Shown here: positions 4,091 to 12,551 of the stretch, one piece after another
Layout: each line of letters opens with the position of its first letter
Position numbering within the stretch: position 1 is the first letter of the stretch
Assembly: GCA_025929655.1 (NCBI GenBank)
Contig: JAICPV010000016.1
Coordinates: 1 to 14,032, forward strand
Direction: 5' to 3'
Length of the DNA: 14,032 nucleotides
From: Pyrinomonadaceae bacterium
GTDB lineage: Bacteria; Acidobacteriota; Blastocatellia; Pyrinomonadales; Pyrinomonadaceae
Translations under genes and position numbers: made by a program
Notes under the pieces: model-generated
Databases searched by the model: none
Told to the model about the DNA's origin: nothing
What the model saw: only the letters and a program-made list of their open reading frames with translations

Positions 4091-6595
4091 ATGAGTAACG
4101 TCATCGAACAATCCCCGTCAGGGACTCTTAGCCCAAAAAACGGAAAAAACGGAACCGCGACAGCCCGCGGGATCGAGTTCAAACCGCTTGGATTGAATGC
4201 TCGCAAGGTGGTGGCTAAGCGCTACTCGATGAAGGACGAGAACGGCGAGGCGATCGAGACGTGGGAAGATATCGTGCGGCGTGTTGTCGGCCATGTGTCG
4301 TCCGTCGAAGCCGATCCTGCCGAGCGCAAAGAGTTTTATTCCGAGATGTCGGCGGTGATGCTCGCGCGTGAATTCATTCCCAATACGCCCTGTCTGGTGA
4401 ACGCCGGTAAACCAAAAGGCCAGCTTGCGGCTTGTTTTGTTTTGAATGTGCCCGACTCGATCGAGGGGATAATGGAACACGCGCAGAATGTTGCGATCAT
4501 CCATCAGACCGGCGGCGGGACCGGGATGACATATGAATTTTTGCGGCCGGCGGGATCGATGGTGAACTCCACAAGAGGTGTTGCCAGCGGACCGGTCAGC
4601 TTCATGAATATCGTCAATCAGACCACCGAGGTCGTGAAGCAGGGCGGTGTTCGACGCGGAGCGAACATGGGCATTCTCGCCGTCACGCACCCGGACATTC
4701 TGCGATTCATCCACGCGAAAAACGACCAGACAAGCCTTACGAATTTCAACATATCGGTCACCGTCACCGATATGTTCATGGACGCGGTCGACAGCGGGAC
4801 CTGGTTTCAGACCGAATTCAACGGCGAGCCGTGGCAACAGCCCGTTCACGACCCGCTAACCGGAAGCGACTATGTTGTCTATCGAAAGCCGAATGGCTCG
4901 ACCGCGACATTCGCCGACAAGCTTTCTTTTGAATCGGCCAATCTTTCAGACTGCACGGTCGAAGAACCCCCGATGCCGGGGATGGTGCTCGCTTCGGATA
5001 TTTGGAACCGCATAATCGCGTCGGCCCACAAATACGCCGAGCCCGGCATCATTTTCATCGACGAAGTGAATCGTCACAATCAAATGATGGACTCGATGGG
5101 GCCGATCTACGCGTGCAACCCGTGCGGCGAGCAGCAGCTGCATTTCAATAACTCCTGCAATCTTGGATCGATCGACGTTGCGAAATTCCACGACGCCGGC
5201 GACATCGAATGGGAGCGATTGGCTCGAGTTACCCATCTCTGCACGCGATTCCTCGACAACGTCGTCGATGCCGGCCACTTCCCGCTTCAGGAGATCGACG
5301 ATGTCGTCAAACGGACGCGGCCGGTTGGTCTGGGTATTATGGGCTTCGCGGACCTGTGCCTTAAGCTCGGCATCGTTTATGGTAGCGACGCATCTCTCGA
5401 ACTGATGGAGAGGGTGATGGGCTTCATCCGGCGAGAAGCGTGGATGGAATCCCTTCGACTCGGTAATTCGAAGGGCGTTTTCCCGGAGCTGGAGCCAAAC
5501 CGCGACCAATACACGAAATTCCTTTACGAGGATGTAGGCATTCCTCGCGATGTGCCGCTTACGCCCCGCAACTATGAGGTCACAACGATCGCCCCGACCG
5601 GCACCATCTCCCTCGTGGCAGAAACATCTTCCGGCATTGAACCGAATTTTTCATGGGCGTACGTTCGGCAGGACACGCTGGGCACACGCACTTACGTGCA
5701 TTCCGTGGCAGCGGAAGCATTAGGGATCGACGTCGACCAAACGAACGAAGACTCCATCCGCGAAGCTGCCAAGTACGTTGTAGAGCATGAAAACGAATTG
5801 CCCGAAACGTTCATTTCAGCCATGGCGATCGATTCGCACCAGCATGTCAAGGTGCTTGCCGCCGCGCAGAAACACGTCGACAACTCGATATCGAAAACTT
5901 GCAACGGTTCGAACGACGATACGGTCGAGTCCGTCGACGAGCTTTACCACCTTGCCCGAAAACTCGGATGCAAAGCGGTTAGTTATTACCGCGACGGCAG
6001 CCGCGAGGGTCAGGTTTTGAACACGATGAAGAAGGAAGAGAATTCGGGAAGAAAAGGAGTCGAGGAGGCGAGCGAATCGATCTCCCCAACTCCCGAACTC
6101 CTCTTTTCCTCCACTTCCGCTCGCGTCGAGCGGCCGCGCGAGCTTCAAGGCTCGACGTGGCGCATCCCTTTCGAGAACCAGAATCTTTACGTAACTGTCA
6201 ACCACGACGGCGAGAGGATTTTGGAAGTATTTGTCGCTGGCCCGATCAGCGCAGGTGTCGGCCTGCTTGCGTCGAAGATGCTCCGCGGCGGGTTTGAGGT
6301 TATCGAGGTCGCCCGCAGTCTGAATAAGGTCACGGGCACGCATGCGGTCTGGTTCAACGAACGATTGCTGACCTCGCCCGAGCAAGCTGTAGCTGAATGT
6401 CTATTGGTCGTTGACCGCCGATTAAAAAATCTACCTTCGTCCGAGCGGCAGATCCTAAAGGCGACCGCGGCTGAAATGCACGCGGAGCCGGCGATGTCGT
6501 CGATGCTTGGCGACTGCCCGGAATGCGGCGGCCAACTCGAGCATGCATCGGGGTGCGACTCGTGCCGCGACTGCGGTTATTCGAAATGTAAATAA
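4091..6595 (+). CDS. nrdJ: Adenosylcobalamin-dependent (class II) ribonucleotide reductase
   Basis: This enzyme reduces ribonucleotides to deoxyribonucleotides, using adenosylcobalamin to make a cysteine thiyl radical, so it works with or without oxygen. The 834-residue protein shows AACFVLN (C115), QTGGGTGM, GGVRRGANM, NPCGE (C345, the predicted radical cysteine), NNSCNLGS (C356, partner of C115) and APTGTISL. The 11-residue spacing between C345 and C356 matches that known for class II enzymes. There is no N-terminal ATP-cone, so the usual overall-activity allosteric site is absent. After a low-complexity linker (about 646-680) comes a TSCPD-type domain (about 690-750). The C-terminus has six cysteines (C809, C812, C822, C825, C828, C833), probably zinc-binding and/or shuttling thiols to the active site. 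A strong AGGAG precedes the ATG. It converges with the polyferredoxin gene. Confidence 0.96.
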   Translation: MSNVIEQSPSGTLSPKNGKNGTATARGIEFKPLGLNARKVVAKRYSMKDENGEAIETWEDIVRRVVGHVSSVEADPAERKEFYSEMSAVMLAREFIPNTPCLVNAGKPKGQLAACFVLNVPDSIEGIMEHAQNVAIIHQTGGGTGMTYEFLRPAGSMVNSTRGVASGPVSFMNIVNQTTEVVKQGGVRRGANMGILAVTHPDILRFIHAKNDQTSLTNFNISVTVTDMFMDAVDSGTWFQTEFNGEPWQQPVHDPLTGSDYVVYRKPNGSTATFADKLSFESANLSDCTVEEPPMPGMVLASDIWNRIIASAHKYAEPGIIFIDEVNRHNQMMDSMGPIYACNPCGEQQLHFNNSCNLGSIDVAKFHDAGDIEWERLARVTHLCTRFLDNVVDAGHFPLQEIDDVVKRTRPVGLGIMGFADLCLKLGIVYGSDASLELMERVMGFIRREAWMESLRLGNSKGVFPELEPNRDQYTKFLYEDVGIPRDVPLTPRNYEVTTIAPTGTISLVAETSSGIEPNFSWAYVRQDTLGTRTYVHSVAAEALGIDVDQTNEDSIREAAKYVVEHENELPETFISAMAIDSHQHVKVLAAAQKHVDNSISKTCNGSNDDTVESVDELYHLARKLGCKAVSYYRDGSREGQVLNTMKKEENSGRKGVEEASESISPTPELLFSSTSARVERPRELQGSTWRIPFENQNLYVTVNHDGERILEVFVAGPISAGVGLLASKMLRGGFEVIEVARSLNKVTGTHAVWFNERLLTSPEQAVAECLLVVDRRLKNLPSSERQILKATAAEMHAEPAMSSMLGDCPECGGQLEHASGCDSCRDCGYSKCK
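6028..6112. repeat. Imperfect inverted repeat inside the nrdJ linker
   Basis: The left arm (6028-6051, core GAAGAGAATTCGGGAAG) and right arm (6090-6112, core CTCCCGAACTCCTCTT) are imperfectly complementary around a loop of about 38 nt. The region encodes the Glu/Lys- then Ser/Pro-rich linker between the catalytic domain and the C-terminal domains, a place where an inserted repeat would be tolerated. Confidence 0.5.
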
Positions 6596-6598
6596 GAA

Positions 6599-8470
6599 TT
6601 AATTTCGCGCGCGTCGGAATGCGGGATTCATCTCCTCGGCACGCGCGAAATATTTTTCGGCCAGTGTTTTCATTCCGAGATTTTCCAGCCGCATTCCTAT
6701 CATCCAATGAAACAGCGGATCGTTCGGCGCATTCGCAGCCGCTTTTGACTCGAATTCGGCCGATCGTGCTATTTCATCAACGAGTGCTGCCGCTAGAAAG
6801 GCATTGGCGAGAACCAGCTTTTCGTTTTTCGAAACTGCCGTTGTCCATTCGACGATAGCTTCGCTTTTCCTGCCCAATTTCCAAAGCGATTCGCCTTTCT
6901 CCTCCCATGCTGACACGAGGTCTTTACTCTCGGATGCAGCATTCGAAAGATCTATTAGAGCTTCCTCGAAATTTCCTAAACGGTTGAGGATCGTTCCGCG
7001 GTAATAAAGGCTCAGGGCTTTGGCGGGCCCGCTTTGATTTTTTGCAGCCGTGCCGAACAGATCGACTGCCCGCCCGCTGTTTCCGGAAAGATATTCGAAC
7101 CACGCAAGTTTCGGCAAAGCATCTGTATTATTGAGAAAACCGGCTTCATAGGAGATGCCCAGATGCCGTTTCCCTTCCGAAATGTATTGTCGGTCGCTTT
7201 CCGAAAGCCAGCGTTCGGGATCTATCCGGGCCAACGCCAATTCGTCCGGAATTTGCAAACTCCGGAAAGCCTCGCCTCCGAAGTATTCGTGATATCGGAT
7301 CCAGCCGCTATGCGCGTTCAGGCCGACCCAAACCGTTGCGAAGAACAGAAACGCCCAGCCGGCGTTCTTTACCACGCCGCTCGATTTGAGATTGAATTTG
7401 TAGAAGGAAAGATCGGATGCCCAGTAGAGTTTCCAAACGCGCATTGCGAGAAACGTCGATACGGAAGCAATACCAAGCGACATCAGCATCGGGATAAGCT
7501 GGTAAACATCCCAAACCGCGAGATACGACGCTAGAAAAATAAAGGCGGCGGCGACCTCTTCCGGCCAGGTCAGTGAATAGCTGCGCGGCAGCGACTTCTG
7601 AACCGCCGCAGCCGGCTTGCCGAAACCGAAATACAACGCCTCTGTCGGGCATACGCTGACGCAATCCATACACTTCATGCAGCCGGGGTCGACTACCATG
7701 CCGTACTGCTTCACTTCCTGATGGACGACCACGTTCGAGGTGCAGGCTGCAGTGCAGTGGCCGCATTCATTGCAAGCGTCGGTGACGCGGATCCGTCCCG
7801 GCGCTATCTTGTCCGCGACCCCGAAAAACCCACCGTAGGGACACGCATACGTACAAAACCCCTTAGACCCGAGAAAGTACACGGTAACGAAACCGCAGAT
7901 GAAAAGGAACGGCACTGCCAGCCAAAATGGTGGAAATGTTGCCCAGAATTCGGTCGTAACGAGATGGTTGGTAAAGCCCGGTATCAAAGGCGCTTCCGGA
8001 GGTTTGGTAAGCGCTCGGATGACTGTCGGCCAGACGAACATATAAAGGCCCGCGATCAATGGCACAAAGACCAATAACCGCGAGCGGAACGGCCGTGGCT
8101 TCATTCCGATTCGCTTCAACAGCCAGGCACATAGGTCCTGAAGCGCGAGAATGTGGCACCCCCAGCCGCAAACGAAGCGGCCGAAGATCATTGTGGCGAT
8201 GATCGCCAGCGAAAAAAAGATGAATCCCGCTGTGATCGCACCGTTTTGAAGCGTGTACATCGCCTCTGACGGCTCGATCGGCGAAACGGTCGTGCCCATC
8301 AATCGCCACTGAATAAAATGGGCGACCATGAGCAGATTCACGGCGATGAGTACGGCGGCACGCCGCCGGTTCGTCCGCGGCTTCCGTGCGCCGTTCGGCG
8401 TCGATGGCAGCACCGGGAGGCTGATCGAGCGGGAGCTGCTGTTATTCTTACTTTCGCAACCGGCCTTCAT
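6599..8470 (-). CDS. Membrane polyferredoxin (NapH/NosR/CcoG-like) with C-terminal TPR repeats
   Basis: The 623-residue membrane protein probably carries electrons to or from the periplasmic face. Membrane segments are predicted near 38-53, 78-98, 130-150 and 182-204, then near 305-325, 327-345 and 368-388. CGWGC (C101, C105) and FCTYACPYG (C206, C210) are the paired motifs seen in the NosR/NapH/CcoG type. Two 4Fe-4S motifs follow: CxxCxxCxxxC at C233, C236, C239, C243 and at C264, C267, C270, C274P. The N-terminal FMN domain of NosR is absent, and residues about 455-615 are tetratricopeptide repeats, an unusual tail for this family and suggestive of a protein partner. No nos, nap or cco genes are adjacent, so the pathway is unknown. 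ATG 8470 is used and no ribosome-binding site is visible. It is divergent from the large secreted protein gene and converges with nrdJ, 3 bp apart. Confidence 0.82.
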   Translation of the reverse strand: MKAGCESKNNSSSRSISLPVLPSTPNGARKPRTNRRRAAVLIAVNLLMVAHFIQWRLMGTTVSPIEPSEAMYTLQNGAITAGFIFFSLAIIATMIFGRFVCGWGCHILALQDLCAWLLKRIGMKPRPFRSRLLVFVPLIAGLYMFVWPTVIRALTKPPEAPLIPGFTNHLVTTEFWATFPPFWLAVPFLFICGFVTVYFLGSKGFCTYACPYGGFFGVADKIAPGRIRVTDACNECGHCTAACTSNVVVHQEVKQYGMVVDPGCMKCMDCVSVCPTEALYFGFGKPAAAVQKSLPRSYSLTWPEEVAAAFIFLASYLAVWDVYQLIPMLMSLGIASVSTFLAMRVWKLYWASDLSFYKFNLKSSGVVKNAGWAFLFFATVWVGLNAHSGWIRYHEYFGGEAFRSLQIPDELALARIDPERWLSESDRQYISEGKRHLGISYEAGFLNNTDALPKLAWFEYLSGNSGRAVDLFGTAAKNQSGPAKALSLYYRGTILNRLGNFEEALIDLSNAASESKDLVSAWEEKGESLWKLGRKSEAIVEWTTAVSKNEKLVLANAFLAAALVDEIARSAEFESKAAANAPNDPLFHWMIGMRLENLGMKTLAEKYFARAEEMNPAFRRARN

Positions 8471-8484
8471 GCGGCGAATGAGAC

Positions 8485-8514
8485 TTGATTAAAATACACT
8501 TCAAATAGTGTAAT
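8485..8514 (+). promoter_or_regulatory. Candidate promoter of the secreted-protein gene
   Basis: TTGATT (8485-8490, four of six) and TGTAAT (8509-8514, five of six) are spaced by 18 bp, predicting a start near 8521 and a leader of about 60 nt. A minus-strand TTTAAT (8493-8488, five of six) for the polyferredoxin gene overlaps the -35, but no -35 is evident for it. Confidence 0.4.
8495..8512. promoter_or_regulatory. Operator-like palindrome between divergent genes
   Basis: TACACT-TCAAAT-AGTGTA has perfect 6-bp arms with a 6-bp centre and fills the spacer of the plus-strand promoter, a classic repressor position that could control both divergent genes. On the minus strand its 16-bp core ACACTATTTGAAGTGT also matches 13 of 16 positions of an idealised NrdR site (ACACTATATATAGTGT), but no partner lies 31 bp away, so the regulator is unassigned. 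Confidence 0.5.
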
Positions 8515-8579
8515 AGTACGAGTTTCCTTTTCTCATCTCCCCCTGGGAGATATTTCCCTTCCGTATTGAATCGCACCCT

Positions 8580-10724
8580 ATGTTGAAGTTTGCTTTTGTT
8601 GTCGTGCTCCCGCTCAGTATCATTTTTTACGGAGCTTATCGACCGTACCTGGAGGGCTCATCAAGCCAGCCGGTAAAGCCGAAGCGCGACATTCTGGAAA
8701 AGCTGGCCGTCGCGAACGGGAGCGTTACGCTCGATCTGGACCTGAACAAGCTAAATTCAACAAATTTCGATTCGAGGGGCCCGAAACCGACAATAATACG
8801 CTTTGATGCATCCGGCGACTCACTTTTTACGATAAAAGTTTTCAACGGCGAACTCCGCGGCCCGATGCCGGGGACGCTCCAACTTCTTTCTGGAAACCCT
8901 TCCCATCTGCCCGCAAAACTTTCATCATCGCTCAACAATTTGGTTCTCGAAAAGATCGCCTGGGGCGATCGCGAGCTCGTGATCAAAGACGGCGCGAGCA
9001 GCTTTACATTTTTTGATATCGAGGGCCACACGTTCGAATACGATCCTCAGACCCGCTCGTTTTCGATTCGCGAAGGCCGGCTGCTTGTTTCAAAGGAATT
9101 CGCCGGTGAGCTCGGCCACGGAGTCGAAGCGAATACGATCATTGGAATTTTCACCTTGAACGCCTCGATGAAACAGATGGAGGTTTCGGAGCTTTCTCAG
9201 GGCGAGGTAGTTGCGAACACACTGCCCGCGCTTGGAAACGCAGAATCTGGAAGCGTTCCGGGCCCTGACGTAGTCGTGGGCGATCTTTACGATCTTGCGC
9301 AATTCGGGAACAGCAGCGGGACGCAGGTCGGTCTTGCGGTAGCGACGGATTCCTGCAATTTTGGGACGGTGAATTTGAACTGGGATGCCAACCCCTCCAA
9401 TGACCATCCGGTCATTCCGCAAAACCTGTATCGCATGAGTGGCGGGGCATCCAATAATGAACGCTTTGAACAGATCGGCCAATCGAATGTGAAGCATGCA
9501 TTCCAAGCCCTCACCGAAAACATATGCAATCTTGGATGCAACGGTGTGGGCGGCAATAGGCTCGGTTCGGGCTGTTCCGACCCTTACTCAGCAGCGTTGA
9601 ACTCTGGTCAAGGTGTTCCGGGATGTTCGAATTGTTTAGGCTCCCGTGCGTGGATCAATCCGTTCACAGGGTTCTTTCCGAGAAACGACTCTGCGACGCC
9701 GAACAACGGCCATACGGGCCACTCGCACAACGGGACGTCACACCGGATTGTCACTGAAGTTTCGGATCTGAACACAACATTGAATCCCGGAGCGACGTAC
9801 TATGCTGAATCACAATATGTGACGCCGCACGAGTATGCACATTGCCAGGCAAACTCGACGCAGTGCAACATGTACAACAACGCTTCATATCGCCGCTTTA
9901 ATATTGCGGCCGGAAATGGAAGTAGCGGGAATCCTTTTGTTTTTACTACTTCTGGGTCCACGGTCCGGATGCAGCCGGCGATACACGCATGGCCCGGTTC
10001 GACACGGGTTGAGATACGGCCCGATCCGGGCGACGATGGAATCGCATTTATAGCTTATAAGGTTACACAGACATCGCCCGGCGTTTGGCATTACGAATAC
10101 GCGATTTACAACCAGAACCTTGACAGGGCGATCCAGTCGTTCGGCGTTCCGCTTGGATCAGGTGCCACGCTGAGTGATATCGGATTCCATGCGCCGCCTC
10201 AACATCCGGGCTGGGCGAACGACGGGACCGTGGGAAATGCTGGTTACAGCAGCGCACCTTGGACGCAGAATCAAGCGGCCTCATCAATGACGTGGAGTAC
10301 GGAGACCTTTGTACAGAATCCGAATGCCAATGCCATCCGATGGGGCACGATGTACAATTTCCGGTTTGATTCGAACAAGCCTCCGATATCGGCGAATGCG
10401 GCGGTCGGATTCTTCAAGACGGGGTCACCGATAACTGTTTCAGTATTGGCTCCGGCTGACCCGGTGTCGAACCTGACCCTGTCAGGACGCGTTTTCACTT
10501 CGGGCACGCCGCGCGGACTCGGCATCGTCAAGATCACGCTTTCCGATGGTGTCAATCCGCCGCGAACCGCGTTTACGAATTCATTCGGCTACTATCGTTT
10601 CGATAATATTACGGGCGGGGCAAGTTACACGATCACGGCATCGAAACTGCGGCACACGTTCACGCCGAAACAGATGGCGATAAACGATCACGTGACGAAT
10701 ATAAATTTTGTTTCGGGGCAATGA
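8580..10724 (+). CDS. Large secreted protein of unknown function with C-terminal carboxypeptidase-regulatory-like domain
   Basis: I do not recognise a characterised family. The 714-residue product starts with a hydrophobic stretch (MLKFAFVVVLPLSIIFYGAY) that fits a signal peptide or anchor. Residues about 45-215 are beta-rich. The middle has a Cys cluster (from C316: CNLGCNG, GSGCSDPYSAALN, GCSNCLGS) suited to disulfides, then a His-rich stretch (NNGHTGHSHNG) and HEYAH at 417-421, followed by NNASYRR. The motifs SDPYSAALN, NNASYRR, WHYEYAI and GFHAPPQHPGW look like conserved landmarks of an uncharacterised secreted family. The C-terminus (about 633-713, LSGRVFTSGTPRGLGIVKITLSDG onward) looks like a carboxypeptidase-regulatory-like beta-sandwich. 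HEYAH fits the HEXXH zinc-protease pattern but may be coincidental. No close ribosome-binding site is visible. It is followed by a weak terminator. Confidence 0.75.
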   Translation: MLKFAFVVVLPLSIIFYGAYRPYLEGSSSQPVKPKRDILEKLAVANGSVTLDLDLNKLNSTNFDSRGPKPTIIRFDASGDSLFTIKVFNGELRGPMPGTLQLLSGNPSHLPAKLSSSLNNLVLEKIAWGDRELVIKDGASSFTFFDIEGHTFEYDPQTRSFSIREGRLLVSKEFAGELGHGVEANTIIGIFTLNASMKQMEVSELSQGEVVANTLPALGNAESGSVPGPDVVVGDLYDLAQFGNSSGTQVGLAVATDSCNFGTVNLNWDANPSNDHPVIPQNLYRMSGGASNNERFEQIGQSNVKHAFQALTENICNLGCNGVGGNRLGSGCSDPYSAALNSGQGVPGCSNCLGSRAWINPFTGFFPRNDSATPNNGHTGHSHNGTSHRIVTEVSDLNTTLNPGATYYAESQYVTPHEYAHCQANSTQCNMYNNASYRRFNIAAGNGSSGNPFVFTTSGSTVRMQPAIHAWPGSTRVEIRPDPGDDGIAFIAYKVTQTSPGVWHYEYAIYNQNLDRAIQSFGVPLGSGATLSDIGFHAPPQHPGWANDGTVGNAGYSSAPWTQNQAASSMTWSTETFVQNPNANAIRWGTMYNFRFDSNKPPISANAAVGFFKTGSPITVSVLAPADPVSNLTLSGRVFTSGTPRGLGIVKITLSDGVNPPRTAFTNSFGYYRFDNITGGASYTITASKLRHTFTPKQMAINDHVTNINFVSGQ

Positions 10725-10774
10725 AGTCGTTATTTTCGGAGAACGCTGCCAAATCCATTTGAATCTAATCGGGC

Positions 10775-10796
10775 GGACGTGCGTGCCGTCCTTTTT
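10775..10796 (+). terminator. Probable intrinsic terminator
   Basis: GGACG (10775-10779) and CGTCC (10787-10791) form a 5-bp GC-rich stem with a 7-nt loop, followed by five T residues. It is short but well placed 50 bp after the stop of the secreted-protein gene. The direct repeats CATTTGAA (10756-10763 and 10797-10804) flank it. Confidence 0.5.
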
Positions 10797-10833
10797 CATT
10801 TGAACTGATACCTGTAAAATCGTCGCTGTCATT

Positions 10834-12429
10834 ATGAAGACCGTTACTCATTTCAGCTCGTTGTTGTTCATCACCGTCGTATTCGCGACGACGACGTTAA
10901 CATTCGCCCAGACGGCCACGCAAGTCTCCCCTACTCCGGCCGGGAACGGCTCCGAGGCCGCTCCGAAGCAGACGCTCCAGTTACTTACCTCGAAGATCGC
11001 TGAAAGGCTTTCTCGTCCCGAGCTCCGCCGGGGGCAGGTCGGTGTGAAGATCGTATCGATGAATTCCGGCAAGGTACTCTTTCAGCAGAACGCCGAAAAG
11101 TATTTCATGCCCGCCTCGAACATGAAAAACTTTACAGTCGCGGCGGCGATCGAGAGGCTGACACCGGATTTCAGGTTTGTCACGAGCGTGTACGCGTCGT
11201 CCGGGCCGGACAGCAGCGGCGTCGTTAAAGGGCTCCGCATCTTCGGCCGCGGCGACGTCTCCATTTCGGATACGTTCAACGAAGGCGACAAATTCAAAGG
11301 GCTTGATCGCCTTGCGGACGCGATCGTTGCAGCGGGTGTGAAACGGGTCGATGGCGACATCATCGGCGACGAAACCTATTTCACTGGTGATCCCGTCAGC
11401 GGCAGTTGGGAATGGGACGACCTTCAGTTCTATTACGGCGCAGAGGTATCCGCGTTGCCGCTGAATGATAACGCTCAAACGGTTTCAGTCACTCCGGGGC
11501 CGGTCGGCTACCCGTGCACTGTGAAGTTTATCCCGTTCAATCCTCTCGTCCGTGTGACGAATCTTTGCACGACGACCGCTGCAGGAACGCCGCGGACACT
11601 TGCGGTCGGAAAAAAGGTCGACCGAAACATCGTCGAGATAACGGGGAATCTTCCCGCAGGAAATCCGGGCTTTTCCGGGTACGTCTCTTTCTCTCGGCCG
11701 GCTGAGCTTTTTGTTGTGTATTTAAAACAACGCCTGGAAGCCAAAGGCATAGTCGTAACCGGACAGGCCCGCGCGGTGAATCTGAAAACGCAGGTCCCCG
11801 CCGATATGAACACCGAGATCGCGAAACTCGAATCTGCACCGCTTAGCGTAGTAGCCGCGCGGACTATGAAGCCCAGCCAGAACATGTATACGGAAACGCT
11901 GCTCTGGACGCTGGGAGAATATAGGCGTGCCAGGTGGACGACGCCCGACGGACGGCAGAGTACGCAGGATTCGGCGACACTGGGTATCGCCGAGGTGAAG
12001 GCATTTCTACAGAGCATCGGCGTCCCGGACGATGGGATAATCCAACATGACGGCAGTGGACTGTCGCGTCACAATCTGGTCACGCCTGAAGCCATCGTTC
12101 AGCTTTACAGTTACATGGGAAAGCAAAGCAGATTCTCGCAGGCATGGCGTGATTCATTAACGATCGGCGGCGTTGATGGAACGCTTACAAATAGGTTCCG
12201 GGGAACGAAGGCCGCGGAAAATGTTCGCGGAAAGACCGGAACGATCGATCAGGTTTCAGCGTTATCGGGGTATTTGACGACCGCGTCCGGTGAACAGCTC
12301 GTTTTTTCGATCGTCGTGAACGGAGTGAATTCCAATCCTATTCGTGTGGGCCTTATCGATGACATCGTGGTCGACCTTGCCAACTACAACGGAGATCTGT
12401 CAGAACCGCCTGCGAGCGGGGTGCCTTAA
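10834..12429 (+). CDS. dacB: D-alanyl-D-alanine carboxypeptidase/endopeptidase, PBP4 family (peptidase S13)
   Basis: This periplasmic penicillin-binding protein removes terminal D-Ala and cleaves peptide cross-links in peptidoglycan during remodelling. The 531-residue precursor has a signal peptide (hydrophobic 8-24, likely cleavage near FAQ at 24-26). The three active-site boxes are present: SxxK as SNMK (S95, K98), the DGSGLSRHN box (S408-N414) that carries the second motif, and KTG (467-469) followed by T. The roughly 310 residues between the first two boxes include the large insert domains typical of S13 enzymes. No ribosome-binding site is visible. TAAAAT (10815-10820) ends 13 bp before the ATG with no clear -35, so the message may have a very short leader. 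The gene lies alone between two terminators, and mpl, another peptidoglycan gene, lies one gene further on. Confidence 0.93.
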   Translation: MKTVTHFSSLLFITVVFATTTLTFAQTATQVSPTPAGNGSEAAPKQTLQLLTSKIAERLSRPELRRGQVGVKIVSMNSGKVLFQQNAEKYFMPASNMKNFTVAAAIERLTPDFRFVTSVYASSGPDSSGVVKGLRIFGRGDVSISDTFNEGDKFKGLDRLADAIVAAGVKRVDGDIIGDETYFTGDPVSGSWEWDDLQFYYGAEVSALPLNDNAQTVSVTPGPVGYPCTVKFIPFNPLVRVTNLCTTTAAGTPRTLAVGKKVDRNIVEITGNLPAGNPGFSGYVSFSRPAELFVVYLKQRLEAKGIVVTGQARAVNLKTQVPADMNTEIAKLESAPLSVVAARTMKPSQNMYTETLLWTLGEYRRARWTTPDGRQSTQDSATLGIAEVKAFLQSIGVPDDGIIQHDGSGLSRHNLVTPEAIVQLYSYMGKQSRFSQAWRDSLTIGGVDGTLTNRFRGTKAAENVRGKTGTIDQVSALSGYLTTASGEQLVFSIVVNGVNSNPIRVGLIDDIVVDLANYNGDLSEPPASGVP

Positions 12430-12476
12430 GCGGGTGGCCAGTTCGGAAGTGTTTGTACCGCCGATATTAGAAACGA

Positions 12477-12504
12477 AAAGCCCGAATCAACGATCTCGGG
12501 CTTT
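12477..12504. terminator. Strong bidirectional intrinsic terminator
   Basis: AAAGCCCGA (12477-12485) and TCGGGCTTT (12496-12504) form a perfect 9-bp stem with a 10-nt loop, A-rich on one side and T-rich on the other. It lies between dacB and the RRM gene, which converge, and can serve both. Confidence 0.85.
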
Positions 12505-12551
12505 CAATTATTCCAGCACTGGCCCGCCGCTCACGCAGCGGGTTGTGACAG

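Noticed and set aside
4118..4849. Long minus-strand open frame of 243 codons inside nrdJ
   Set aside because: It is a shadow of strongly conserved nrdJ coding sequence; its translation shows no recognisable domain.
8496..8511. NrdR box controlling the polyferredoxin/secreted-protein pair
   Set aside because: It matches a single box at 13 of 16 positions, but no second site lies 31-32 bp away on either side and the genes are not related to nucleotide reduction. Kept only as an unassigned operator-like palindrome.
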